DNA from: Candidatus Margulisiibacteriota bacterium
GTDB taxonomy: Bacteria; Margulisbacteria; WOR-1; O2-12-FULL-45-9
Assembly (NCBI GenBank): GCA_018814265.1
Contig: JAHIZU010000179.1
Span: forward strand, 1 to 6,377
Direction of reading: 5' to 3'
Length of the DNA stretch: 6,377 nt
Part shown: piece after piece, positions 1 through 6,197 of the stretch
Layout: each line of letters opens with the position of its first letter
Position numbering within the stretch: the first letter of the stretch is position 1
Made by a program: the position numbers and the translations under genes
The notes under the pieces: generated by a model
What the model was told of the DNA's origin: nothing
The model's input: the letters and a program-made list of their open reading frames with translations, nothing else
The model's database searches: none

Positions 1-916
1 CCACCCAGGTGCTGACCTGGCCAATGGCGCCCAAACCTGCTAACAAAGCCATGATCGGCACCAGCCAGGACACATTGAATTTGGCAAAGAAAACCTTGAA
101 CGCTTCCATGATGCCGGCAGTTAAACTGATCTGCGCATGGGGCACAACCGCACCAACAGCAAAACCGCCTAAGATATTGATCACAATTAAAAGCAGACCA
201 GCAAAAAAGATCGCAATGGGATAATTTTTTTGCGGATTATCTACCTCAGCAGCATGGGAAGCAGAAGCCTCGATCCCGGCGTAAATAAAAAATACTCCAG
301 CCAGCAAGGCAACATTCCCAATTTTGCTAAAGTCAGGAATAAGATTGCTGGCGGTCAAAGCCAGATCCATTTGGATTGGATTGCCGCCGAAAAGATACAT
401 CAGGCCAAAGATAATGATCGCTGCGCCTGGAATAAAAACACCGCCAATCAAACAAACCGTACTGATGATGCCGGAAGTCTTCATCCCGCGCATGTTTAAA
501 AGGGTCAGCGCCCAGTAAACCAGTATAATAATCGCTAAAACAAAAAATTTATTGTCCGCCAGAGCCGGGTTAATGGCAAAGGATAAAGACCCTGCTACAA
601 AAGAAAGAATCATGATCATGCCAAAGACCATCTGCACCCATTGCATCCAGATGGCTAAAAACCCAATGCGGTCGCCAAAAGCCTGCTTGACCCAAACGTA
701 AACCCCTCCCCTTTGCGGCCAGCCTGTAGCAAGTTCTGCAGAAACTAAAGCTGTGGGCATAAGAAAAGCCAGCACTGCAACCAAACATAAGAAAATCATT
801 TGCAAGCCGGTCTCTGCCAGGATGGGAATGTTCCGCACGCTGACTGTAAAAGCTGCAGTAATCATAACCAGGGTGAAAACATTTATTTTGTGACCAGATG
901 CGGGTTTATTATTCAT
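1..916 (-). CDS. GadC-like APC-superfamily amino acid permease, C-terminus cut by window edge
   Basis: Polytopic inner-membrane amino acid transporter of the APC superfamily, closest in pattern to the glutamate:GABA antiporter (GadC) group. Only the first 305 codons are visible; the frame is open to position 1, so the C-terminus lies outside. Seen directly: repeated hydrophobic helices, with the segment around residues 193-235 (IPDFSKIG, then GIEASASHAAEVDNPQKNYP) closely resembling E. coli GadC ([28 protein letters not shown]), and residues 262-270 (ISLTAGIME) resembling GadC NLSAGVMQ. The N-terminal unwound helix region (residues 27-38) and the GGVYVWV segment (70-76) also fit the family. 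The ATG at 916 overlaps the TGA of the upstream exporter gene (ATGA), with GGGAGGT four bases before it, so the pair is probably one translationally coupled unit. Family assignment is solid. Substrate is not determined, and the pH-sensing C-plug of true GadC cannot be checked here. Confidence 0.9.
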   Translation of the reverse strand, partial: MNNKPASGHKINVFTLVMITAAFTVSVRNIPILAETGLQMIFLCLVAVLAFLMPTALVSAELATGWPQRGGVYVWVKQAFGDRIGFLAIWMQWVQMVFGMIMILSFVAGSLSFAINPALADNKFFVLAIIILVYWALTLLNMRGMKTSGIISTVCLIGGVFIPGAAIIIFGLMYLFGGNPIQMDLALTASNLIPDFSKIGNVALLAGVFFIYAGIEASASHAAEVDNPQKNYPIAIFFAGLLLIVINILGGFAVGAVVPHAQISLTAGIMEAFKVFFAKFNVSWLVPIMALLAGLGAIGQVSTWV

Positions 917-1806
917 GCTGACCTCCCTCGGACTGAGTTTGTCGAAGTCCTTTTTCCATTAGGCAAAGCTGAAAATATTCCGCTGCCAATAACTACGGCA
1001 GCGCCAACAACTGTTAGCAATCCCGGGGTCTGATGCCAGACCACCCAATCCACAATACCGGAAAATACTACCACCATATAGATAAATGGCGCAATGGTTG
1101 TGGCTGATGCGAATTTTAGTGACATCACAAAAAACACCTGAAACACCGCATATAAAATACCAGATACAATTAAATAAATCCAGAGTATACCTAAGGGCGT
1201 TTGCCAGTTTGGGATGGACCAGAGTCCAGTAACTAAGATAGTAATTGTAAAGAGATAAAACAAAATAATTTGAATAGTTTCCTTCTTCTCATCAAGCCGG
1301 CCAACTAGAATAGTGGTTATCGCAGACATTAAGCCGGCTGCTAAAGCGATCAGATCGCCGGAACGGAGAAAACCACGGCCTGGATTAAGCACTAAGGTAA
1401 CGCCAACAAAACCGATCATAACACTGATCCAGACTCTTAAAGTGATCTTTTTTCTAAAAAATATCAGCGCTAAAAGCGGGATAAAAAACGGCGTGGTGTT
1501 TTGCAGCAAAACCGCGTTAACCAATGGCACTAATTTAACTGCCACGAAAAATAAATAAAAGGAAAGCAGGCCGAGTAGTGCCCGGCTAACAACTAATAGC
1601 TTATTCTTTGGCAGCCAATCGCCGTTGATTGCCTTAAGCAGCCAGGGCAGCAAAATTACTAAAGCGAAGATATTTTGAAAAAAGATTATTTCCTGGACAG
1701 GCAAATCAGACAGAGAACAGGCCTTAACAAAGCCGGACATAATGGCATAGGCCAAGAAAGCAGCAATGATAAAAAATATTCCAACTAAGGGTTTTTGGTC
1801 AGCCAT
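913..1806 (-). CDS. EamA-domain DMT-superfamily transporter, likely metabolite exporter
   Basis: 297-residue integral membrane protein of the drug/metabolite transporter superfamily. It has two EamA repeats of about five helices each, at roughly residues 7-141 and 149-281, which is the usual length and fold of the family. Visible hallmarks are the NTTPFFIPLLALIFFRKK segment (103-120) ending the first repeat's fourth helix, then GFVGVTLVLNPG (132-143), and the duplicated pattern FASATTIAPFIYMVVVF (232-248) in the second half. Members export amino acids, purines or other small metabolites; the substrate cannot be read from sequence. The ATG at 1806 has no clear Shine-Dalgarno sequence, but a TATAAT lies 13 bases upstream. 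The last 12 residues (286-297) are encoded by the palindromic repeat and adjoining ribosome binding site, so the natural C-terminus has probably been replaced or extended. The TGA overlaps the permease ATG by four bases. Confidence 0.92.
   Translation of the reverse strand: MADQKPLVGIFFIIAAFLAYAIMSGFVKACSLSDLPVQEIIFFQNIFALVILLPWLLKAINGDWLPKNKLLVVSRALLGLLSFYLFFVAVKLVPLVNAVLLQNTTPFFIPLLALIFFRKKITLRVWISVMIGFVGVTLVLNPGRGFLRSGDLIALAAGLMSAITTILVGRLDEKKETIQIILFYLFTITILVTGLWSIPNWQTPLGILWIYLIVSGILYAVFQVFFVMSLKFASATTIAPFIYMVVVFSGIVDWVVWHQTPGLLTVVGAAVVIGSGIFSALPNGKRTSTNSVRGRSA
921..927 (-). promoter_or_regulatory. Shine-Dalgarno site of the permease gene
   Basis: GGGAGGT on the minus strand ends four bases before the permease ATG. 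It lies inside the last codons of the exporter gene and directly beside the palindromic repeat at 930-950, so ribosomes finishing the exporter could re-initiate here. Confidence 0.75.
925..951 (-). repeat. Dispersed palindromic repeat overlapping the 3' end of the exporter gene
   Basis: The minus strand reads GGACTTCGACAAACTCAGTC followed by CGAGGG. The outer arms GGACT and AGTCC pair exactly (930-934 with 946-950), with an inner G/C match. It resembles, from memory, a widespread bacterial repeat family of the form CCCTTCGACAGGCTCAGGG, with the terminal bases swapped as a compensated pair. It is read as codons 286-296 of the exporter (RTSTNSVRGRS). No second copy is visible in this window, so family membership rests on recognition rather than on local repetition. 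Confidence 0.65.
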
Positions 1807-1819
1807 CTTTGTTGTTCGT

Positions 1820-1825
1820 ATTATA
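1820..1825 (-). promoter_or_regulatory. Candidate -10 box for the exporter-permease operon
   Basis: A consensus TATAAT lies 13 bases before the exporter ATG on the minus strand. Transcription starting about 7 bases downstream would leave a leader of only some 6-7 bases, too short for a normal Shine-Dalgarno site, and none is seen. No convincing -35 hexamer stands at 16-18 bases. Confidence 0.5.
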
Positions 1826-1910
1826 CCGCAACAACTTGCATAAATACACGGGTTTGCTAGAACGTTTGCGTAAATTTAAGATGGGCTCAAAGAAATATTA
1901 AGAGCATTAA

Positions 1911-2022
1911 AATAGGAGGAATAAGAGGAATAGGTGAGATAAGCGCCCCTCCTATTCCGCCTATTGCGCTTTTTACACTTATTGCGCCTATTACACTTTT
2001 ACCTCTTATTCCTCCTATTCCC
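1911..2022. repeat. Strand-switching 9-bp minisatellite with 18-bp inverted arms
   Basis: From 1951 to 2022 the plus strand falls into eight consecutive degenerate 9-base units (for example CCTATTCCG, CCTATTGCG, CTTATTGCG, CCTATTACA, CTTATTCCT). From 1911 to 1946 there are four 9-base units in the opposite orientation (AATAGGAGG, AATAAGAGG, AATAGGTGA, GATAAGCGC). The switch occurs at the four bases 1947-1950. As a result 1911-1928 and 2002-2019 are perfect 18-bp inverted repeats separated by 73 bases, able to form a long hairpin or cruciform. It sits downstream of the 282-residue gene and could act as a structural terminator, though no strong T-run follows it. Confidence 0.85.
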
Positions 2023-2050
2023 CATTTGACAGAAAAAGTTTGAGATTTAA

Positions 2051-2073
2051 TTTTTGAACTTTAAGTTTAAAAA
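2051..2073 (-). terminator. AT-rich inverted repeat, weak terminator candidate
   Basis: The arms TTTTTgAACTT and AAGTTtAAAAA flank a single T three bases after the 282-residue gene ends. Eleven pairs form in the plus-strand transcript, one of them G-U; the minus-strand transcript would have one C-A mismatch. The stem is nearly all A-U and therefore weak. The oligo-A/oligo-T arms could serve transcription ending in either direction. Confidence 0.3.
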
Positions 2074-2076
2074 GCC

Positions 2077-2925
2077 CTAACGTCCAGCTTGATGAAATGG
2101 CGTGCCGCCAGTGCCTCTAAAGTCTTCTGGATCAAGATTTTCGTTCTGCCTGTCTGCTTCTGCGGCCGCTTCCCGAAGGTTATACTCTTTATTCCTGGCG
2201 TAGTACCCGGCTTTAACTTCTTCTATGCTTTCTAACTTTGCCGCATCGTAGCCTAACCCCTCATCTTTAAGCAACTCGTGAAGCAGTCTGATGTCCTCGA
2301 ACCCGCTTGAGTCAATTTTTCCAAGTCTGGCCAAGACCTTGTCGATCACTTGTCTTTTTTCCGCTGTATTTAACAACTCAACCAGATCCTCCCGCTGGTA
2401 TATGTTACTGTTGGCCATAAAAGCAACCTTTTCATCAGAGGGGAAGGTCATAAATACTTCTGCTCTTTCTGCTTTTCTTAAATTATTAAAAGTAACTCTG
2501 ATATCATCAATGGCTGTTAGGGGCGAAGTAATAAAGCTCCTTCTGCCTGCTTCAGTGGCCAGGTCAACGATCTCGATCCCGCCTGTTCCTGCGGCAGACA
2601 AACTTTTTCCCGCTGAATTGATAAATTCTGCAACCGCTGCCGCATCTCTCTTGTCAGAAATTATTATCCTCTCAATTTTTAAGGCGCCAAGCTGGGCAGC
2701 TAATATTGCGGTCCATTCCAATGTTTGGCCATAGAGAGAAACGTGGGCATATTCCAGTTTTTCTGAATCAACATAAAGTTTTCGACCATCAGCTAATTGC
2801 GGTGTAATCCTTTGCAGCTCTCGCTTTCTTAACCAATGAAAGGGTCTTGTGGAAAACAATTTACCCGCGAATCTTGCTGGTCGACTGGCCATTTGCCTGC
2901 TGTTTGTTACTATTAATGCTGGCAT
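2077..2925 (-). CDS. Hypothetical soluble protein, 282 residues, no recognised family
   Basis: I do not recognise this protein. It has no signal peptide and no membrane segment, so it is probably cytoplasmic. The first 40 residues are basic (RPARFAGKL, then WLRKRELQR). Residues 70-94 (EWTAILAAQLGALKIERIIISDKRD) look like a helix, then a beta strand ending in Asp, followed by AAAVAEFINSAGK; this alternation is reminiscent of a Rossmann-like alpha/beta core, but no GxGxxG motif is present. Residues 180-240 are predicted helical and charged. The tail (251-282) is rich in Glu, Asp and Asn and ends in RGTGGTPFHQAGR, probably disordered. The ATG at 2925 is supported by an exceptionally good Shine-Dalgarno sequence. 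A 94-base gap separates it from the gene before, so it may have its own promoter or be the last gene of the cluster. Confidence 0.8.
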   Translation of the reverse strand: MPALIVTNSRQMASRPARFAGKLFSTRPFHWLRKRELQRITPQLADGRKLYVDSEKLEYAHVSLYGQTLEWTAILAAQLGALKIERIIISDKRDAAAVAEFINSAGKSLSAAGTGGIEIVDLATEAGRRSFITSPLTAIDDIRVTFNNLRKAERAEVFMTFPSDEKVAFMANSNIYQREDLVELLNTAEKRQVIDKVLARLGKIDSSGFEDIRLLHELLKDEGLGYDAAKLESIEEVKAGYYARNKEYNLREAAAEADRQNENLDPEDFRGTGGTPFHQAGR

Positions 2926-2929
2926 AATT

Positions 2930-2938
2930 GATCACCTC
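2930..2938 (-). promoter_or_regulatory. Strong Shine-Dalgarno site of the 282-residue gene
   Basis: The minus strand reads GAGGTGATC four bases before the ATG, a nine-base match to the anti-Shine-Dalgarno complement (AGGAGGTGATC). This is the strongest ribosome binding site in the window and fixes the start. A small CTGC/GCAG stem lies immediately upstream. Confidence 0.8.
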
Positions 2939-3019
2939 ACTGCTTTTTCGCAGGTTTCTTTGGAAAATTTCATATATTTTGCTTTTTTCTAATCTTATGG
3001 TAAGGAATACAAGAAGGTT

Positions 3020-3643
3020 TTATTCTGCTGGCAGTAATATTTTTACTATCTTGTGCTCCGCAGCATGAGGTAATTCATCGCCATAAAAATCCAGCTCGAT
3101 CTTATTATCCCTGGTAACCGATACTCCCTGAGTTAGAATGGTCTTGGCCTTTTCAGAATTATCAAAGTAATTCCTGACAATAAAATCCTTCCGCGTCCAA
3201 CTGATGCGCTTTATCCTTGGGTCAGAGGCAAGATCCCCCTGGTAAAAAGAAATTGCTTTGAATTTTCCATTAACCTGCTGGATCACGATCGGATGCGTGC
3301 CAAAATAATCAGCGCCAGTCTCACCCCAGGCGGTTACGATCATCCTGCCCCCAACAACTTCCCCCTGCTCCAGCCTAAGTCGCCGGGGATAATTAACACT
3401 GGCCGGAACCAGAGGCGAGAACCGGTAAATAAGCTCTGCTGCCTTATAAACCGCGATCAAACTCGCCGGATCCTCCCCCTCCTTTGCCTCTAAACCATAC
3501 AACACCAGCCCATTGCCCAGGGAGCGGGTAAAAAGAGTATTGTAACCAGGGATTACCGGCGTTCCTTTAGAATTTAATAAGAAGGAAAGGATGATGATGA
3601 GCGCGCAGCCCAGGATCACGATGATTAAGAAGGGCTTTTTCAT
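3020..3643 (-). CDS. Hypothetical membrane-anchored protein, 207 residues
   Basis: I do not recognise a family. One N-terminal hydrophobic segment (residues 5-24 of the ATG form, FLIIVILGCALIIILSFLLN) follows MKK. The remainder, about 180 residues, is polar and would lie outside the cytoplasmic membrane. ILGC at residues 10-13 resembles a lipobox, but the hydrophobic stretch continues past the Cys, so a transmembrane anchor is more likely than a lipoprotein. The outer part looks beta-rich, with VIVTAWGETG-like and FKAISFYQGDL-like strands. The frame also opens at a GTG at 3670, adding MQLRCRILC. I prefer the ATG at 3643 because the signal-like MKK-hydrophobic pattern starts there and a TAGAAT lies seven bases before it. 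A GAGGTG stands 13 bases before that ATG, rather far for a ribosome site. It follows the phosphatase gene by 44 bases. Confidence 0.75.
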   Translation of the reverse strand: MKKPFLIIVILGCALIIILSFLLNSKGTPVIPGYNTLFTRSLGNGLVLYGLEAKEGEDPASLIAVYKAAELIYRFSPLVPASVNYPRRLRLEQGEVVGGRMIVTAWGETGADYFGTHPIVIQQVNGKFKAISFYQGDLASDPRIKRISWTRKDFIVRNYFDNSEKAKTILTQGVSVTRDNKIELDFYGDELPHAAEHKIVKILLPAE

Positions 3644-3650
3644 ACACAGA

Positions 3651-3656
3651 ATTCTA
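3651..3656 (-). promoter_or_regulatory. Candidate -10 hexamer of a leaderless start
   Basis: TAGAAT lies seven bases before the ATG at 3643 on the minus strand, the spacing that would place the transcript start at or next to the ATG. It fits the TANNNT pattern seen before the ATGs at 4884 and 6191. A -35 element is not obvious, and the gene could also be read through from the phosphatase gene. Confidence 0.35.
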
Positions 3657-3687
3657 CACCTCAACTGCACTCAGTGTAAAGCGAGGA

Positions 3688-4884
3688 CTATTTACTCACA
3701 CTAAACTGGTCTAACAGCGCCCCATTCTCATCCAAAACACTAACAGTTAAAACATCCCCTTCAATATCAAAACGGGCAAAGTGAAAGGCCTGGGCAGAAG
3801 CAGCAAGATAAGCTGCGTTGGCGTCCGGAGGATTAAGCGCCGCGCCGCCGCCGCCAAGGGTCAAATACTGTCTGCCATCCGGTGGGCTGACCCGCGCATA
3901 AAAATGCTGATGGCCCTGGATAACTACCTGCACCCCGTTCTGCGCAAAAACCGGACAAAGCTCCTGCTGAATTGTAGTGTTATTGCCATGATAGCCCTCT
4001 TGGGTTGAGGCGGTCCAGGCAGGCTCGTGAAAAACAACAAACTTCCAGGGTTTGGCAGTTGCCAGCAGATCAGCTTCGATCCAGTTATACTGCGCTGAAC
4101 TTTCAATAGTATAGGACTTATTATTTGAATACTGATCGATCACCGTAAAATGCGCTGGCCCGTAATCAAAGGAATAATATGACTCGCCGGTCTCTGCATA
4201 ATAAGGATACGGCCAATATTTGCGCGCCAATAATCCGGGCTGGTCCTCATGCAGATAACTAGCTGAATAGCCCTCATGATTACCCAAGGCAATCATTACT
4301 GGGAATTGGGCTAGAAAATCAAGCGTGCTGGTATATTCTCGATTGAAAAAATATTCATCCCATTGATTTTCATCTAAACCATAAAAAGTCAGATCTCCGC
4401 CATGCAGACAAAAAGTCTGCCGGTCGTCAGGCAGGGCTCTCATATCGATAAGTAAACGAGCCAACAAACCGTCCTGGGCAATTGGGCCATCACGATTATC
4501 GCCGTAAGCGTAAAAAGTAAGGTTCGTTGCGGCTGCCAATGGCGCTGTCATGAACGAACCGGTAGCTGACTCATTAGCCACTGTAACCTGGTAATAGGTC
4601 CGGCTTTGCGGTGTTAGTCCTTCGATCGTAAAGGTGTAGAGGTTGGCGCTGTCACCCCAAACAACTGACCGGTTGGTATAAGTAGTTGAACTGCCCCAGT
4701 CGATATAGGCATGTTGTGTCTGGCCGGTTGTTTGCCAAGCCACGGTCATACTGGTATTGTCGTTGGTGTAAAGCAAGTATGGTCTTTTTTGAAATTGATC
4801 GGTCGGTATAATGACCGCTTCTTCGCAGCCAGTTATGGCTAACGCGGCCAGGAGGATCAGCAGCGCGGTTATTATTCTTTTCAT
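3688..4884 (-). CDS. Purple-acid-phosphatase-like metallophosphoesterase lipoprotein
   Basis: 398-residue exported phosphoesterase. The signal peptide ends in the lipobox ITGC with Cys20, so the mature protein is lipid-anchored. Residues about 32-115 form a fibronectin-III-like domain typical of the N-terminal part of purple acid phosphatases (RPYLLYTNDNTSMTVAWQTT, later GLTPQSRTYYQV). The catalytic calcineurin-like domain follows with the ordered metal motifs: GDNRD (128-132), GGD (162-164), GNHE (201-204), His286 in VVFHEP and GHQH (324-327). These are the Asp, Asp, Asn/His, His and His ligands expected of a binuclear metal site. Odd points: the first motif has Arg131 where many relatives have His, and the position of the iron-binding Tyr of purple acid phosphatases (GDxxY) is Phe167, so it may not be a coloured Fe(III) enzyme. 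The natural substrate is unknown. The ATG at 4884 lacks a Shine-Dalgarno sequence and has a TAAAAT seven bases upstream. Confidence 0.92.
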   Translation of the reverse strand: MKRIITALLILLAALAITGCEEAVIIPTDQFQKRPYLLYTNDNTSMTVAWQTTGQTQHAYIDWGSSTTYTNRSVVWGDSANLYTFTIEGLTPQSRTYYQVTVANESATGSFMTAPLAAATNLTFYAYGDNRDGPIAQDGLLARLLIDMRALPDDRQTFCLHGGDLTFYGLDENQWDEYFFNREYTSTLDFLAQFPVMIALGNHEGYSASYLHEDQPGLLARKYWPYPYYAETGESYYSFDYGPAHFTVIDQYSNNKSYTIESSAQYNWIEADLLATAKPWKFVVFHEPAWTASTQEGYHGNNTTIQQELCPVFAQNGVQVVIQGHQHFYARVSPPDGRQYLTLGGGGAALNPPDANAAYLAASAQAFHFARFDIEGDVLTVSVLDENGALLDQFSVSK

Positions 4885-4891
4885 TAAGCTA

Positions 4892-4900
4892 ATTTTAGCA
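4892..4900 (-). promoter_or_regulatory. Candidate extended -10 for a leaderless phosphatase transcript
   Basis: The minus strand reads TGCTAAAAT, an extended -10 (TGn plus TAAAAT), ending seven bases before the phosphatase ATG. Transcription would begin at about the A of the ATG. An extended -10 can work without a -35, and none is evident. No ribosome binding site lies between it and the start. Confidence 0.5.
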
Positions 4901-4914
4901 TATCCCGGGCTCTA

Positions 4915-5259
4915 TCAGATCTTCTTATATTTAGCCAGCTCTTCTTCACTCATCCCAAAATAGTGCCCTATTTCGTGCTGGAGCACGTTAGTGATAAGTT
5001 CGGGCAGTCTTTCCTTTGGGAATTTTTCCAGGGCTTTTTTATAGATAATGATCATATCCGGCAGGACGTTACGGTAGGCAGGACCTCTTTGAGGCAGAGC
5101 GACGCCGCGATACTGGCCCAGGATCAGGTGGTGGTCCTTGTCGAAAACGACCTGGTCAGGATTAACTTCAATGGTAATGTTTTCCATCATATCCCGAAAT
5201 TTTTGAGGAATGTCCTTTAAAGCTTGCTCAACGTATTTTTCAAAATCTTTTATGTCCAA
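4915..5259 (-). CDS. Small zincin-type metallopeptidase (Zincin_1-like, PF06262 type)
   Basis: 114-residue cytoplasmic-looking protein with no signal peptide or membrane segment. The zinc motif HEIGH occupies residues 95-99 (His95, catalytic Glu96, His99) and continues as YFGMSEEEL, giving HExxHxxGxxE, with Glu105 where metzincins place the third metal ligand. Length, the pre-motif pattern MIIIYKKALE (69-78) and the ending after HExxH..FGMSEEEL match the small 'possible zincin' family PF06262, whose physiological substrates are not known. The start is TTG at 5259: no ATG lies near, and AAAGGA stands six bases upstream. The gene begins 14 bases after the preceding lipoprotein gene ends, so the two are almost certainly cotranscribed. 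Confidence 0.85.
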   Translation of the reverse strand: MDIKDFEKYVEQALKDIPQKFRDMMENITIEVNPDQVVFDKDHHLILGQYRGVALPQRGPAYRNVLPDMIIIYKKALEKFPKERLPELITNVLQHEIGHYFGMSEEELAKYKKI

Positions 5260-5265
5260 TGATCG

Positions 5266-5271
5266 TCCTTT
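5266..5271 (-). promoter_or_regulatory. Shine-Dalgarno site that fixes the TTG start of the zincin gene
   Basis: AAAGGA ends six bases before TTG 5259 on the minus strand, in the 14-base gap after the preceding gene. It is part of a CCTTTA-TT-TAAAGG inverted repeat (5267-5280) that spans the previous stop codon. This is the main support for a TTG start, since the next in-frame Met is residue 24. Confidence 0.65.
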
Positions 5272-5273
5272 AT

Positions 5274-6191
5274 TTAAAGGCTTGTCGCAGTCGCGCTCAA
5301 GATATCAGATTGTACCCGAGGGTTGCCGCCGTAATAATACATGCGGTATGAGCCGTCGGGCAGCAGGATAACGTCCGGGTCCCCTACTATATTACCTTCT
5401 TCACTTGTTTCCGGCTGAATGGCGCGTCCGGTCACGGTCCAGGCAAGGCCATCTGTTGAAGTTGCTTTATAGATATCCATTGGTTCCGGCCCGCTGGTGG
5501 TGCGCGGCGCAGCAAAGAACATAATGATATTGTTGCTGGCATCGAGGATCAAATCAGGGTCCATGCAGTTATCAGTAAAGCCGGTCAAGGTTTTGACTTC
5601 CCAGCTTAAGCCGTCGGTTGAAATCGCGCCTTTGAGGCTATTGGGACCATTCCAGTCATAGACAAAGACCATGAGATAATTATTACTACTGATCTTAAGC
5701 GCAGCCTGAACATCGGCAAGCTGGTCATAGGACGCAGTGTAATTAATGCGCACGCCAGCATCTTTAATCCAGGTATAGCCTTCATCAGTTGAGGTTGCGC
5801 TCATCACGCGATGTTTCCCATCCGCGGCATTGGCAGTATAGTACATGCGGTAGAAGGTCCCTTCGTCAATAATATCCGGGTCCTTGGCCATGTCAGCGTC
5901 ATAATCTGATCCAGTTCCTCTAGCCACTCGAGTTCCTGCTTCGGCGGTAAAGATCAAACCATCGGTTGAGATGGAGCTGGAGATCCCATCGGCTCCAGGA
6001 TAATACATCCGATACCTGCCGTCATTTAATCTGATGGTACAGGTTGAGACATTATTAACAACCCGAATGCCGCTCTCTTTGGTCCAGTTAGTTAGGATAG
6101 GAACATCAAAGATATCGCTTGAGCTGGTGGTGGTTAGGCTGCAGCCTGCGGCCAACAAAATAAGCATTAGAAGCAGAAAGCTGATTTTCAT
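5274..6191 (-). CDS. Lipoprotein with five propeller-like repeats (GH43/sialidase-like fold), function unknown
   Basis: 305-residue exported lipoprotein: signal peptide with lipobox LAAGC, Cys17. The mature part holds about five repeats of roughly 50 residues, each with a YRMYY- or IMFF-type strand and an Asp-box-like turn. Examples are STDGLIF (75-81), STDEGYTW (134-141, a full SxDxGxTW Asp-box), STDGLSW (191-197) and STDGLAW (245-251). Recurrent DPD motifs occur at 104-106, 211-213 and 271-273, and YRMYY at 60-64, 114-118 and 282-286. This pattern suggests a five-bladed beta-propeller as in GH43/GH32-type glycosidases. DPD Asp residues could be catalytic or structural, so a glycan-binding or glycan-cleaving role is inference. 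The frame extends to a TTG at 6209, but ATG 6191 starts exactly at the signal peptide (MKISFLLL) and is preferred. It is the first gene of the cluster. Confidence 0.8.
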   Translation of the reverse strand: MKISFLLLMLILLAAGCSLTTTSSSDIFDVPILTNWTKESGIRVVNNVSTCTIRLNDGRYRMYYPGADGISSSISTDGLIFTAEAGTRVARGTGSDYDADMAKDPDIIDEGTFYRMYYTANAADGKHRVMSATSTDEGYTWIKDAGVRINYTASYDQLADVQAALKISSNNYLMVFVYDWNGPNSLKGAISTDGLSWEVKTLTGFTDNCMDPDLILDASNNIIMFFAAPRTTSGPEPMDIYKATSTDGLAWTVTGRAIQPETSEEGNIVGDPDVILLPDGSYRMYYYGGNPRVQSDILSATATSL

Positions 6192-6197
6192 ATTAGG

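Larger units (their letters stand above)
1807..2076. other. 270-base non-coding gap between the two gene clusters
   Basis: No convincing reading frame crosses this stretch on either strand. It contains, from left to right, the candidate promoter of the exporter gene (1820-1825), the strand-switching 9-bp minisatellite (1911-2022) and an AT-rich inverted repeat (2051-2073) just after the 282-residue gene. It separates the upstream surface-protein cluster from the transporter pair. Confidence 0.7.

Noticed and set aside
230..518. Overlapping plus-strand open frames of 89 and 64 codons
   Set aside because: They lie antisense inside the GadC-like permease gene, have low-complexity composition and no ribosome site; they are shadows.
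570..788. Minus-strand open frame of 72 codons
   Set aside because: It is an out-of-frame reading of the permease gene, whose true frame shows clear GadC-type conservation.
1911..2022. CRISPR array
   Set aside because: The units are 9 bases and contiguous with no spacers, so this is a minisatellite, not a repeat-spacer array.
2291..2734. Plus-strand open frame of 147 codons
   Set aside because: It is antisense to the 282-residue gene, which has a far better ribosome site; its Ser/Leu/Ala-rich composition is that of a reverse-strand shadow.
2926..3019. Promoter for the 282-residue gene
   Set aside because: The 94-base gap is AT-rich and offers several weak hexamers, but no pair with acceptable spacing, so none is annotated.
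3644..3670. Upstream GTG start for the membrane-anchored protein
   Set aside because: It would put MQLRCRILC before the MKK-hydrophobic start and has no ribosome site; ATG 3643 fits better, though a GAGGTG between them leaves some doubt.
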